From: Candidatus Phytoplasma australasiaticum subsp. taiwanense
GTDB lineage: Bacteria > Bacillota_I > Bacilli_A > Acholeplasmatales > Acholeplasmataceae
Assembly: GCA_001307505.2 (NCBI GenBank)
Contig: CP040925.1
Location: 124,001-188,000 of the forward strand
Direction of reading: 5' to 3'
Length of the DNA: 64,000 nt
Shown in pieces: positions 20,166 to 33,309 of the stretch. Made by a program: the position numbers and the translations under genes. The notes beneath the pieces were generated by a model. The model had not been told where the DNA came from and did no database searches. It was given only the letters and a program-made list of their open reading frames with translations. Each line of letters starts with the position of its first letter. The first letter of the stretch is position 1.

Positions 20166-20277
20166 TTTGGATATTAATTTGATTATAAATTTTTAAATAA
20201 TTAATATTAATATTTTTTAGTGTTTTATTTTAGTTACTATTAAAATTTAAAATATTCAAAGGAAAAGATATTAAAAA

Positions 20278-20412
20278 ATGAAAAGAACTTATCAACCTAG
20301 TAAAATTAAGCGAAAAAGAACACATGGTTTTTTAAAAAGAATGTCTAATGCTAGTGGTCGTCGTTTATTATCTAATAGAAGATATAAAGGGCGTCATCAA
20401 TTAACAGTTTAA
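20278..20412 (+). CDS. rpmH: 50S ribosomal protein L34
   Basis: 44 codons plus TAA, starting [18 protein letters not shown] and continuing with the conserved [19 protein letters not shown] end. Length and sequence are typical of L34. An AAAGGAAAAG lies upstream. It is followed by rnpA and yidC, the conserved rpmH-rnpA-yidC cluster that in many bacteria flanks dnaA; here dnaA is not next to it. Confidence 0.96.
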   Translation: MKRTYQPSKIKRKRTHGFLKRMSNASGRRLLSNRRYKGRHQLTV

Positions 20413-20483
20413 TAATTATGTTGAATCAAATTAAAATTGTTAATTTTTATAATATTCCAATGAATCAAATTTAAAACTTTATT

Positions 20484-20831
20484 ATGATGAAAAAAAAATT
20501 TATTTTAAGCAAAAATAAAGAAATTAATTTAATTTTCAAACATGATAAAAATAGTGTAGCTAATTATTTTTTTAAAATATATTATGTTAATTGCGCGAAA
20601 ACTTTGAATTTTAAATTTGCTTTAAGTATTAATAAAAGATATGGAAAATCTCATGAGAGAAATTTAATTAAACGCCGTATAAGGGCAATAATTTATAATT
20701 ATTATTCGGTTTTAAAACCTAATGCTTTTTTTATTATTATTATTAAACCGACAGCGAGACAATTGAACTTTGTAGATTTATCTGAAAAATTATCGGTTTT
20801 GTTGAGAAAAGCTCGTCTTATAAGTTCCTGA
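20484..20831 (+). CDS. rnpA: Ribonuclease P protein component
   Basis: 115 residues, ending in TGA. The RNR-type signature appears as HERNLIKRRIRA (about residues 56-68), preceded by the basic beta-sheet text FKFALSINKRYGKS. The protein binds the 5' leader of pre-tRNA and stabilises the catalytic RNA, whose gene, split by an intron, is at 30252-33181. No clear ribosome-binding site precedes the double ATG at 20484/20487, so coupling with rpmH is plausible. Confidence 0.92.
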   Translation: MMKKKFILSKNKEINLIFKHDKNSVANYFFKIYYVNCAKTLNFKFALSINKRYGKSHERNLIKRRIRAIIYNYYSVLKPNAFFIIIIKPTARQLNFVDLSEKLSVLLRKARLISS

Positions 20832-20857
20832 TAAGGATATTTAATTGGATATATTAT

Positions 20858-22450
20858 ATGAATGATGATAAATTTATTTTTTTAAAAAGAATTTTAATGA
20901 TGTTTTTATTTTGTTTTTTTATAACTATGATTCTTAGATTTTTATTTCTTGATGATGAAAATGTTAATATTCAGTCTAATATTAGCGATTTAAAAATTAT
21001 TATGAAAAATAATAGGGATATTTCTGATAATCAAGTGTTTGATAAATTACAAAAAATAGAAAATTGTGATTTATATGAATATCAAAAATATTTAGATATT
21101 GTCGTTTGCGAAATTCAAGATAATAGTTATTTTAAATGGTATTCATTAGATAATCAAAAATGTAATGATTATATAAAAAAACAATTACGAGATAAAATTA
21201 ATAAAATATGTTCCGGTTTAGAATACTATTTTAGTTTTAACGACACCAATATTACATTAGAAAATAAAATCATTATATTGAAAAAATTTTTTACAGTTGT
21301 AATAGGGGTTAATAGAAGTTATTTTTTAAATCGTTTTATACAAGAAAAATGTTTTCAAAGTTTATTTATCAAGAATATTAGCACTAAAACAAATACAATT
21401 AATTCAGTTTCATCTAATGATTTATTAAATTTTAAAATTTATAAAAATTTTGATGATAATATAGAAATATCTAATCGAGATTACAATGATATTGTTAGAC
21501 AGAAATATTCAAATTTAGAGTCTCAACCTAAAAAATTAAATTATTTTATTTTGAGAAATAATAATTCTGATAATCAAAATTTGGGTTTAAAAATTTTTGT
21601 GAATGATCAAGAAGATTTGCCTATTCAATGGCCTTCTAAATTAGAGTGGAGTAAATTTTTAGGTTTAGGTTATATTTGGAATTTTTTAATTATTTTTATA
21701 GCTTCTTTATTAAATTTTTTTTCTTCTATGGGTTCCCATGGAATAGATGGATTTGTATTAGGAAATTTAGGAATTGGAATTGTATTAACTACTATTTTAA
21801 TTCGAACTTTGTCATGGCCTATTTATACTAAAACTAACACTTTTGCGTTTAATATGAATTTAGCGCAACCAGAAATTACTAAAATTCAATCAAAATATGC
21901 TTCCTCTAAAGATCCTAAAGAAATGCAACGTATGTATTTTGAAATTATGCGAGTTTATAAAAAGTATAATGTTAATATGTTTTCTAGTTTTTTAATGTCT
22001 TTTTTTCAAATGTTTTTATTTTTAGCTATGTTTCGTGTTTTACGTCGTTTCCGTATTCCAGGTGGTATTTTTAAAATTTATACTCAAAAACCTTTTTTAG
22101 GTGTAATGAATTTGCAACTTGAAAATAATAATGATAATTTATTTTTTTCTATATTTTTAACTTTAATAACAGGTTTGAGTATGTTTATTTTAAATCAATT
22201 AATGTTGAAAAATTCTGAAAATATAAAAAATAAAAATGTTTTATTAACTTCTGATGAATCTCAACCGATTAAACCAGAAAATATAATGAAATTTGTTAAT
22301 TATGCAATGATTTTATTTATGATGTTTTTATCTTTTCGTGATCCTATGTTATCTTTATATTGGATTATAGGTAATTCTTATACTATTTTACAAACATTAA
22401 TTAATAAAAAAATTATATTAAAAAAAAATGCAAAAATTAAAAAATATTAA
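20858..22450 (+). CDS. yidC: Membrane protein insertase YidC/Oxa1
   Basis: 530 residues. An N-terminal membrane anchor (about 12-30) is followed by an extracytoplasmic Asn/Asp/Lys-rich region of about 230 residues with no recognisable fold, then the Oxa1/YidC core (about 265-525) with five hydrophobic segments, including LTTILIRTLSWPIYTKTNTFAFNM and QPEITKIQSKYASSKDPKEMQRM. The basic residue in the first core helix is the conserved insertase arginine. It inserts membrane proteins alone or with SecYEG. The long periplasmic-side region is atypical for Gram-positive homologues. Confidence 0.9.
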   Translation: MNDDKFIFLKRILMMFLFCFFITMILRFLFLDDENVNIQSNISDLKIIMKNNRDISDNQVFDKLQKIENCDLYEYQKYLDIVVCEIQDNSYFKWYSLDNQKCNDYIKKQLRDKINKICSGLEYYFSFNDTNITLENKIIILKKFFTVVIGVNRSYFLNRFIQEKCFQSLFIKNISTKTNTINSVSSNDLLNFKIYKNFDDNIEISNRDYNDIVRQKYSNLESQPKKLNYFILRNNNSDNQNLGLKIFVNDQEDLPIQWPSKLEWSKFLGLGYIWNFLIIFIASLLNFFSSMGSHGIDGFVLGNLGIGIVLTTILIRTLSWPIYTKTNTFAFNMNLAQPEITKIQSKYASSKDPKEMQRMYFEIMRVYKKYNVNMFSSFLMSFFQMFLFLAMFRVLRRFRIPGGIFKIYTQKPFLGVMNLQLENNNDNLFFSIFLTLITGLSMFILNQLMLKNSENIKNKNVLLTSDESQPIKPENIMKFVNYAMILFMMFLSFRDPMLSLYWIIGNSYTILQTLINKKIILKKNAKIKKY

Positions 22451-22474
22451 AAATATATTGATAATATTTTAATA

Positions 22475-22527
22475 ATTCCTGATTATTTCTTCAAGATAAG
22501 TTTTTCATATGATAAAAAATCAGGAAT
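22475..22527. terminator. Possible terminator hairpin after yidC
   Basis: Perfect 10-base arms ATTCCTGATT and AATCAGGAAT separated by 33 bases. The bases directly after the stem are A-rich and a T run comes only about 12 bases later, so it may be a processing or stability element rather than a true terminator. Confidence 0.4.
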
Positions 22528-22694
22528 AAAAAATATTTTTTAAATATTAAAAATTAATTTTATTATTGATTTTTAATTTTTTTATAAAAAAAATAAAAAT
22601 ATTTATATTTTTATCCATAAATTATGTTAAAATCAATTAGTAAGTTTTTTCGACAAAAATTATAAATTTTTTTCGAATTAGTAATTTTTTAAAT

Positions 22695-22778
22695 GGAGGG
22701 ATAGCGAAGTGGCTAAACGCAGCAGTCTGTAAAACTGTTCCGAAAGGTACGGCGGTTCGAATCCGTCTCCCTCCACCA
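22695..22778 (+). tRNA. tRNA-Tyr (GTA)
   Basis: 84 bases with encoded CCA. The acceptor stem GGAGGGA/TCCCTCC closes perfectly, the anticodon loop reads CTGTAAA (anticodon GTA), there is a long variable arm as in class II tRNA-Tyr, and the T loop is TTCGAAT. It lies about 150 bases upstream of the 16S gene. Confidence 0.95.
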
Positions 22779-22823
22779 TATTAAGTAAAATTATAGTAAT
22801 TTAAGTTGATCACTACTTCTTTG

Positions 22824-22838
22824 AAAACTGAAGATGAT
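22824..22838 (+). repeat. 5' half of the pre-16S processing stem
   Basis: These 15 bases are perfectly complementary to 24477-24491, just after the 16S 3' end, so the two flanks of 16S can pair in the precursor as an RNase III-type stem. The CTTTGAAAA text just before it recurs before 23S (near 24640) and resembles the boxA-like antitermination element of Firmicutes rRNA leaders. Confidence 0.7.
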
Positions 22839-22927
22839 ATTTTATTATTTATTATGATGTTTATATCATAAAAATTTTAAATATTACTATAATTTAAATA
22901 AGTAATATTTACTTATTTAAATAATTT

Positions 22928-24456
<1,529 letters not shown>

Positions 24457-24476
24457 TAAGGAAACCAATAAAATCA

Positions 24477-24491
24477 ATCATCTTCAGTTTT
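24477..24491 (+). repeat. 3' half of the pre-16S processing stem
   Basis: Exact reverse complement of 22824-22838; together they bracket the 16S gene. Confidence 0.7.
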
Positions 24492-24533
24492 GAAAGACTT
24501 AGGCAACTAAGTTTTTCTTCGTGACTTCACGAA

Positions 24534-24610
24534 GGGCCTATAGCTCAGTTGGTTAGAGCACACGCCTGATAAGCGTGAGGTCGGTGGTTCAAGTCCATTT
24601 AGGCCCACCA
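24534..24610 (+). tRNA. tRNA-Ile (GAT) in the 16S-23S spacer
   Basis: 77 bases including encoded CCA. Acceptor stem GGGCCTA/TAGGCCC, anticodon loop CTGATAA (GAT), T loop TTCAAGT. A single tRNA-Ile in the rRNA spacer is the standard phytoplasma arrangement. A short hairpin (CTTCGTG/CACGAAG) sits just before it and may help processing. Confidence 0.96.
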
Positions 24611-24678
24611 GAGTTATAGGTTTCGTAAGAACACAAATTCTTTGAAAATTAGGTAAATAATAGTTATTTATCCGGAAC

Positions 24679-27548
<2,870 letters not shown>

Positions 27549-27588
27549 TGATAATGGAAAATAACTAGAATTTGCCTAGTTTTGAGAG

Positions 27589-27707
27589 ATTCCGGGTGAT
27601 TTAACACAGGGGGTCCACCTGTTCCCATCCCGAACACAGCAGTTAAGACCTGTGGTCCCCACAATAGTAATTCATTTGGATTGCCAAGATAGGGGTTTGC
27701 CCGGAAT
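27589..27707 (+). rRNA. rrf: 5S ribosomal RNA
   Basis: About 119 bases closed by ATTCCGGG/CCCGGAAT. The central CCCATCCCGAACACAGCAGTTAAG-like block (27623 on) is the typical 5S loop B/C region. It follows 23S by about 40 bases. Confidence 0.93.
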
Positions 27708-27717
27708 TATTTGTAGT

Positions 27718-27793
27718 AGAGAATTAGCTCAGCTGGGAGAGCGTCTGCCTTACAAGCAGAAGGTCGGGGGTTCGATCCCCTCATTCTCTACCA
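27718..27793 (+). tRNA. tRNA-Val (TAC)
   Basis: 76 bases with encoded CCA. Acceptor AGAGAAT/ATTCTCT, anticodon loop CTTACAA (TAC), T loop TTCGATC. It lies 10 bases after 5S and is probably co-transcribed with the rrn operon. Confidence 0.95.
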
Positions 27794-27825
27794 AAACCGG
27801 AAACTTAAGAAGTAAATTTTTAAGA

Positions 27826-27861
27826 TTTTTAGGTAATTATAAGTTTTTAGGTAATTATAAG
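27826..27861 (+). repeat. Tandem duplication of an 18-base unit between tRNA-Val and tRNA-Asn
   Basis: Two identical 18-base copies (27826-27843 and 27844-27861; unit TTTTTAGGTAATTATAAG) lie head to tail in the tRNA spacer. This is probably a slippage duplication with no function. Confidence 0.85.
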
Positions 27862-27871
27862 TGTTATTTAA

Positions 27872-27947
27872 GCCTATGTAGCTCAGTTGGTAGAGCATCT
27901 GACTGTTAATCAGAATGTCCTAGGTTCGATCCCTAGCATAGGCGCCA
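27872..27947 (+). tRNA. tRNA-Asn (GTT)
   Basis: 76 bases with encoded CCA. Acceptor GCCTATG/CATAGGC, anticodon loop CTGTTAA (GTT), T loop TTCGATC. It ends the rrn-tRNA block, the order seen in other phytoplasmas. Confidence 0.95.
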
Positions 27948-28026
27948 TTTTAAATTTTTAATATTTTATTTTCAAAAGTAGTTTGTGATGTTTGTCGCAT
28001 TTATTTTAGAAAAAAAGGGGATTTTC

Positions 28027-30201
28027 ATGACTTTAAAAGTGTTTGAAACTACTTTTGAAAATAATTTACTTATTATAGAAGTTAATAAATTAGCTAAACA
28101 AGCTAATAGCTCTATTTTAGTGCGTTATAAAGATACTGTTTTATTAAGTGTTTTGGTTATTGGTGATAATGAAGTTTCTTTAGATTATTTACCTTTGATG
28201 ATTTTTTATCAAGAAAAATTTTATGCAGCAGGAAAAATACCAGGAAATTTTTCTAAAAGAGAAGGTAAACCTTCTGATGCAGGTATATTGAATGCTCGTT
28301 TGATAGATAGAACATTAAGACCATTATTTATTAAGAATTTTAATAAAGAAATTCAAATTGTAAATACTATTTTAAGTAATGATGATAGTTGTAATAATGA
28401 AATTTTTGCTATTTTAGGTAGTTCTTTAGCATCTTTAATTTCTGACGCTCCTTTTGATAAAGCTGTTGCAGCAGTATGTGTAGGTCGAATTAATAATAAA
28501 TTCATTATTAATCCTGATCCTCAACAAAAAAATATTTCTGATTTATGGTTATTATTAAGTGGTACTGAAGATAAATTAAATATGATAGAAATTAGTTCCA
28601 AAGAAATTTCAGAAAAAGATTTAATATCAGCTATGTTATTTGGTCATGAATTTATTAAACAATTATGTAGTTTCCAGGAAGAAATTAAAAGAAAATTAAA
28701 TATTGTTAAAAATATTCATTCAATAAATAATTATAATATTGATTTGTTTAATAAATTTAAATTTAAATATTTTGATATTTTTAAAAATAATTTTAAAAAA
28801 TTAATTAATAAAAAATTTGTTAAAAAGATTTTTTCGGATGAAATTAATAATATTAAACATATTATTTGGGAAAAATTTATAGAAGATAAAGAATTTGTAA
28901 TTAATATACCCAAAGATTTTATTGTTGTTTGTGAACATCAATATAAATTGGAAAAAACAAAAGAACAATTTACACATATGTTTAATGATTTATTCACAGA
29001 TATAATGAGAGAAATTGTTTTAAAAGAAAAAAAAAGAATTGACGGTCGAACTTTAAACGAAATTCGTGTTATTCAAACTGAAGTAGGAGTTTTGCCGCGT
29101 ACTCACGGATCAGCTCTTTTTTCTAGAGGTGAAACTCAAAGTTTAGCGGTGGTTACTATTGGTGCTTTAAGTGAATGTAAATTAATAGATGATCTTAGCG
29201 AAGAAGAAAAAGAATCTTTTATTGTTCATTATAATTCTCCACCTTTTGCTGTAGGTTCGATTGGTAAATATATGATGCCTTCTAGAAGAGAAATTGGTCA
29301 TGGAATGTTAACTAAAAAAGCTTTATCTAATGTACTTCCTATTGAAAAAGATTTTCCATATACTATTAGGGTAGTATCGGAAATTTTAGAATCTAACGGT
29401 TCATCTTCTCAGGCAACTATTTGTGCAGCTTCTATGGCTTTGATGGATGCAGGAGTACCTTTATTACGACCTGTAGCGGGTTTAGCAATGGGATTATTTT
29501 TTGAAAACGAAGATAATTATGCTATTTTAAGTGATATTCAAGGTTTAGAAGATCAAAAAGGTGATATGGATTTCAAAATCGCCGGTACTATTAAAGGTAT
29601 TACAGCTGCACAAATGGATATTAAAATAGAAGGTATTAGTTTTAATATTTTACAAGAAGTTTTGGAAAAGTCTCGTTTAGGCAGAATAGAAATTTTAGAA
29701 AAGATGAACAATACTATTCAAAAACCTCGAGAACATATGTCTGTTTATGTTCCAAAGGTGAAGATGATTAATATTCCTGTAGATAAAATTCGTGATATTA
29801 TCGGTGCTGGTGGTAAAATTATTAATCAAATCATTGAGACTTATGATAATGTTAAAATAGATATTCAACAAAACGGTAATATTTTTATTATGCATAATAA
29901 TGAAAGTATTGTTAATCAAGTATCTAATTATATTTTGAATTTAGTAGATGAAATAAAAATAGGTAAAGTGTATGAAGTTACTGTTATAAAAATTTTGTAT
30001 GATAAAAAAAGTGGTCATTCTTTTGCTGCTATAGTTCAGATTTTTCCTGGGATCGAAGGATTTATTCATATTAGTAAATTATCTAATTCGAAAGTTGAAT
30101 GTGTTGAAGATGTTATTTCGATAGGACAAAAAGTTTTAGCTAAATGTATTTGTATTAATGAAAAAGGTAAAATAGATTTATCTTTGATTTTGGAAAAATA
30201 A
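28027..30201 (+). CDS. pnp: Polyribonucleotide nucleotidyltransferase (PNPase)
   Basis: 724 residues from the ATG at 28027, preceded by AAAAGGGG; an ATG at 27985 is in frame but lies upstream of that site. Two RNase PH domains are visible (about 1-220 and 305-540; the second has RTHGSALFSRGETQSLAV and GDMDFKIAGT with catalytic Asp residues), then a KH domain (VDKIRDIIGAGGKIINQI) and an S1 domain (GKVYEVTVIKI to the end). PNPase degrades RNA 3' to 5' with phosphate. It stands alone between the tRNAs and rnpB. Confidence 0.96.
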   Translation: MTLKVFETTFENNLLIIEVNKLAKQANSSILVRYKDTVLLSVLVIGDNEVSLDYLPLMIFYQEKFYAAGKIPGNFSKREGKPSDAGILNARLIDRTLRPLFIKNFNKEIQIVNTILSNDDSCNNEIFAILGSSLASLISDAPFDKAVAAVCVGRINNKFIINPDPQQKNISDLWLLLSGTEDKLNMIEISSKEISEKDLISAMLFGHEFIKQLCSFQEEIKRKLNIVKNIHSINNYNIDLFNKFKFKYFDIFKNNFKKLINKKFVKKIFSDEINNIKHIIWEKFIEDKEFVINIPKDFIVVCEHQYKLEKTKEQFTHMFNDLFTDIMREIVLKEKKRIDGRTLNEIRVIQTEVGVLPRTHGSALFSRGETQSLAVVTIGALSECKLIDDLSEEEKESFIVHYNSPPFAVGSIGKYMMPSRREIGHGMLTKKALSNVLPIEKDFPYTIRVVSEILESNGSSSQATICAASMALMDAGVPLLRPVAGLAMGLFFENEDNYAILSDIQGLEDQKGDMDFKIAGTIKGITAAQMDIKIEGISFNILQEVLEKSRLGRIEILEKMNNTIQKPREHMSVYVPKVKMINIPVDKIRDIIGAGGKIINQIIETYDNVKIDIQQNGNIFIMHNNESIVNQVSNYILNLVDEIKIGKVYEVTVIKILYDKKSGHSFAAIVQIFPGIEGFIHISKLSNSKVECVEDVISIGQKVLAKCICINEKGKIDLSLILEK

Positions 30202-30251
30202 TTATTTAAATTAATATTTAATTTTAAAAAAAATTTGTTAAAATAATCGAT

Positions 30252-30336
30252 GATAAGAATAATGGAAGGTGATCGAAGTTAGATATTTTTTTGAAATTAA
30301 AAATTTCTAATTTAGGAAAGTCCATGTTAGCACATA
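30252..30336 (+). ncRNA. rnpB: RNase P RNA, 5' exon (type B, interrupted by group II intron)
   Basis: These 85 bases are the 5' part of a type-B RNase P RNA. The first bases GATAAGAATAATG pair with CATTATTTTCTTATC at the end of the 3' exon (33166-33180) to form P1. TTAGGAAAGTCCATGTTAGC matches conserved region I (GAGGAAAGUCCAUGCUCGC in Bacillus). The gene is interrupted after GCACATA. A TAAAAT at 30239-30244 may be its -10 element, but I see no convincing -35. Confidence 0.9.
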
Positions 30337-30548
30337 GGGCGCCAAAGAGGCCTAATTATCTTGTCAATTGACCAATGACCAGTGCGATAAACACCGAAAG
30401 GGTAAGAACGGTTCCGGAATGGAAACACTCAGGAATTACAGCAGTTCTTAAAAGCGGATTGCGACGAAGTAGCTAGTCAAAACGATCTCGCCACCGAATG
30501 GTTCCATGGATAAGCCTGCAATGGCCTAAGAAGAACAAGTAGATGTAA

Positions 30549-30554
30549 TTAACA
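30549..30554 (+). other. EBS2 of intron 1
   Basis: TTAACA pairs with exon TGTTAG (30325-30330) with one G-U. The equivalent position in intron 2 (same flanking text GATGTAA...AACCTG) reads TTATTA and matches that intron's own exon. Confidence 0.7.
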
Positions 30555-30605
30555 AACCTGTTCGTAAGCTACTATAAATGAACAGTCCAGGACCTATCAA
30601 TTTGG

Positions 30606-30611
30606 TATGTG
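30606..30611 (+). other. EBS1 of intron 1
   Basis: TATGTG is the exact complement of CACATA (30331-30336), the last six rnpB bases before the 5' splice site. Confidence 0.8.
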
Positions 30612-30924
30612 GATTAGATAGTTTATCAATTTAAATCTGGAATCTCACCATTTTAAAATGGTTACTTCACCTAAAGAACCAAGGTAGATATTTAGAGCAA
30701 CTTGGAGAATCCTAAAACCAAATAATTAAATTTATAAATCAGGAAATAAAAGCCCTGATGGGTAAGGATAAAGAATCTTCTTAGTAGTCGTAAGAGTAAA
30801 CCTAGATTTGGAATAATCTAGACAATCGTCTTACCAAGAAGAGAGATAACGACTCTCATAGGGCGAAGGAAGAAAGTAATTTATTGTTTATTCATTGAGA
30901 CCGCAGAAGGGATAGGCAATACCT

Positions 30925-32680
30925 ATGAACGATTTTGAGTCATTAAAATCAAGGCTTCTACGGACCATGAATGAGATTCATGACCAGTCTTTAAAATAAT
31001 ACCCATTAAAACAAGAACTCAAATGGGGGGATGAACAACTTAATTAATTCACACCTCGCGTTCAACCAAGTGGCCACCAATAAGGGGGCAGGAACACCGG
31101 GAATCGACGAGAGAATAATAGATGATATGGACTTAAATAAACTAAAGAAATATCACCAAAAATACGTTCACAACCAATATAACCCAAAACCGGTTAAAAG
31201 AGTTCACATTCCGAAGGGGAAGGGTAAAACCAGACCACTCGGTATCCCAACCATGCACGATAGAATTATCCAGAAAGCCCTGGAACAGTTACTAACTCCC
31301 TACTTTGAGAATATCTTTTCGGAATGGAGCTTTGGATTTAGGCCTAAGAAATATGGGCTGGATGCTGTTAAGCGGATAGAACAGAGATTCAAAGGCATTG
31401 ACTACCTGATTAAGATTGACATTGAAGGTTTCTTCGACATCATTGACCATGACATTCTCCAAAAGATGCTACACAAGTACATCCGCAAGGAGAAAGTGCT
31501 TAAGACCATCCAAGGATGGCTGAAAGCAGATTTCATGGATAAAGGATGGCAATATAAAACTACTTCAGGTTCTCCACAAGGTGGAATCATCTCCCCTCTA
31601 CTAGCTAATATCTATCTAGATTATCTGGACAAGAAATTAGGGTTACTAGTTAAAGAAGGAAAACCGCAGTTCAAAATAAATCCGGAGTACAAAAAAACCA
31701 TACGATTAAGAACCTATAAGGAAAGGGAAAAATTCAACAGCCAAATTAACCTCAATCCTAATCTTCGCGTAGAATACGTAAGTTATGCCGATGATTTCAT
31801 TATCGGTGTTAAAGGAGAAAGAGATAAAGCTGAGAGAATTAAGAAACTGGTTAGTCAATGGTTGACGAGAGACCTAGGTCTTAAAGTCAGCAAAGATAAA
31901 TCAAAAATTGTTCCAGCGACCAAAGGATGTAAATTTCTATCGTACCTGGTTAAGATTAATCCTACCAGAAATACCATAACGAAGAAAACAACCAAGAATT
32001 CTTTGAATGGTAGAGTTAATATATTGATAACACGGGAGACTGTAAGAAAATATACTAACAACTATGGTTGAAAAAAAGGGGAAAAAATAGTACCTGACCA
32101 AACCCTAGCTCATCGGGAACCATTGGAAATTATTAAGACATACAAAACAATTGTCCGAGGAATCATCCAATATTTCTGCATGGCTAGGAACCTAAGTCAA
32201 CTAACGTATTTAAACTGCATCGCAGAATACAGTTGTTTAAAGACACTAGCAGGAAAATGGAAAACCTCCATTGCTAAGGTCCGGAGGAAGCTCAACCATC
32301 CGCTAGGATGGGGTATTAAATACAATTTACAACCCCAAAAGGCAAAAGTTGAGTTATGGGATAATTTTTCCTGGGGAAGAATCAAAAGAATGAGAAACTA
32401 TAAAGGCAAAATAGCCGAAATAGCAATCAATCCGAATCTTTTCAAAGGAAGAACGAAACTAACTGACAGACTGGCAGCACAAAAATGCGAGGTCTGCCAA
32501 TTAGGAAATCAACTCCTCGAAATCCACCATGTCGGAACCATTAGAGATTCTAATTGGAGAAGCGTGATGAACAAGAAAACAACGGTACTCTGTCAGGTTT
32601 GTCATCGTAAGAGGACCAACCAACAAATGTATGATATTAAAATATTTGAGAAGAACAAAAGGTCAAGAATAAGCATTTAA
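30925..32680 (+). pseudogene. Intron 1 reverse transcriptase/maturase/HNH endonuclease, disrupted
   Basis: By comparison with intron 2, the gene starts at ATG 30925 (MNDFESLKSRLLRTMNEI). It is stopped by TAA at 30997-30999, shifts frame at a G6 run (31025-31030), runs open from ATG 31031 with the RT core (KPVKRVHIPKGKGKTRPLG, SPQGGIISPLLANIYL, YADD at 31784-31795), meets an in-frame TGA at 32069-32071, and continues in the same frame to 32680 through the maturase X/thumb region and a C-terminal HNH domain (CEVC, HH, CQVCH). The TGA falls where intron 2 has TGG (Trp). TGG is used elsewhere in this ORF. Two shorter proteins (346 and about 185 residues) could still be made, so a split RT plus X/HNH protein is possible but unproven. 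Confidence 0.88.
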
Positions 32681-32726
32681 CCAGTGGTGACACGAAGTTA
32701 AACTCTAAAAAGGGGTAAATTACGGA

Positions 32727-32761
32727 AAGCGGTGTGCTTGGAAACTTGCCCGCACCGTTTG
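32727..32761 (+). other. Group II intron domain V of intron 1
   Basis: A 34-35-base hairpin starting AAAGCGGTGTGC with a GAAA tetraloop and closing GCACCGTTT. It contains the AGC catalytic triad, the hallmark of domain V. A domain VI-like stretch follows to the 3' end at 32832. Confidence 0.85.
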
Positions 32762-32832
32762 GACGGGGGCTATTGGTAATATTTGATAGAAAAACAAATC
32801 CTATCAGAGAAACGCAAATAATCTATCCGTAT

Positions 32833-33181
32833 CCCGGGAAATGTATGTAGTGTTTGTGCTTAAGAAAAAAATAACTTAAGGCATTTAAATTTATTTAAAT
32901 GACGGCTTTGAAATTCTAATAACTTATTTATAAAGTAAAATAAGTTGATGAATGTAAAAATAAAGTGCCACAGAGACGAATTGATTAGAAATGATCAAGT
33001 GAAACGCGGTAAACCCCTCAAGCTAGCAACCCAAAAAAAGGTAGGGGCATATAAAAATTAATATTCCCTTTATGCAATATAAAAAATTAATTTTTATACT
33101 ATTTTAAAAATAGAGATAAATGATCACACTTATTGATGAAATAAGAACAGAACATGGCTTATGCACATTATTTTCTTATCT
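32833..33181 (+). ncRNA. rnpB: RNase P RNA, 3' exon
   Basis: About 349 bases with the remaining conserved parts of type-B RNase P RNA: GTAGTGTTTGTGC (P5/P7 side), AGTGCCACAGAGACGA (conserved region II), GAAACGCGGTAAACCCCT (region III), and near the end ACAGAACATGGCTTA (region V, the 3' strand of P4). The last bases pair with the 5' exon as P1. Joined to 30252-30336 it gives an RNA of about 434 nt, close to Bacillus rnpB (about 400). RNase P matures tRNA 5' ends; the protein partner is rnpA at 20484. Confidence 0.93.
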
Positions 33182-33184
33182 GGA

Positions 33185-33215
33185 GAATCTTTTTTTTAAA
33201 AAAGATTCTTTTTTT
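33185..33215 (+). terminator. Intrinsic terminator of rnpB
   Basis: Eleven-base perfect stem (GAATCTTTTTT/AAAAAAGATTC) with a two-base loop, followed by seven T, starting directly after rnpB. Confidence 0.85.
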
Positions 33216-33309
33216 ATTTATTTTAAATGTTACAATTGTTAATTTAAAAAAAATTATAATAGTATAATAATATGGGTTATGATTTGCCAAGTAGGAGTTT
33301 TTACATTAT

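Larger units (their letters stand above)
30337..32832 (+). mobile_element. Group II intron 1, inserted in rnpB
   Basis: 2496 bases from GGGCGCC to CTATCCGTAT. The same type of ends bounds the two rsmH introns, and precise removal restores a normal rnpB. The 5' ribozyme part (30337-30924) shows group II domain I text shared with intron 2 (GCCAAAGAGGCC, GACAGTCCAG-like and GAAATAAAAGCCC segments). EBS1 TATGTG (30606-30611) is complementary to exon bases 30331-30336, and EBS2 TTAACA (30549-30554) pairs with 30325-30330. A broken reverse transcriptase gene fills domain IV, and domain V is at 32727-32761. Base composition is clearly richer in G+C than pnp or lysS on either side, which suggests recent arrival. 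Confidence 0.93.

Noticed and set aside
24506-24620. CRISPR-like or attachment-site repeats around the rRNA spacer
   Set aside because: The repeated CTTTGAAAA text is explained by rRNA leader/processing elements; no regularly spaced repeats occur anywhere in the window.
27826-27861. 18-base tandem repeat as a regulatory element
   Set aside because: It lies between two tRNAs in a transcribed spacer and looks like simple slippage.
30925-32680. Calling the intron 1 reverse transcriptase an intact gene starting at 31031
   Set aside because: Comparison with intron 2 shows that the N-terminal 40-odd residues lie upstream in another frame with a TAA, and that the C-terminal third lies beyond a TGA.
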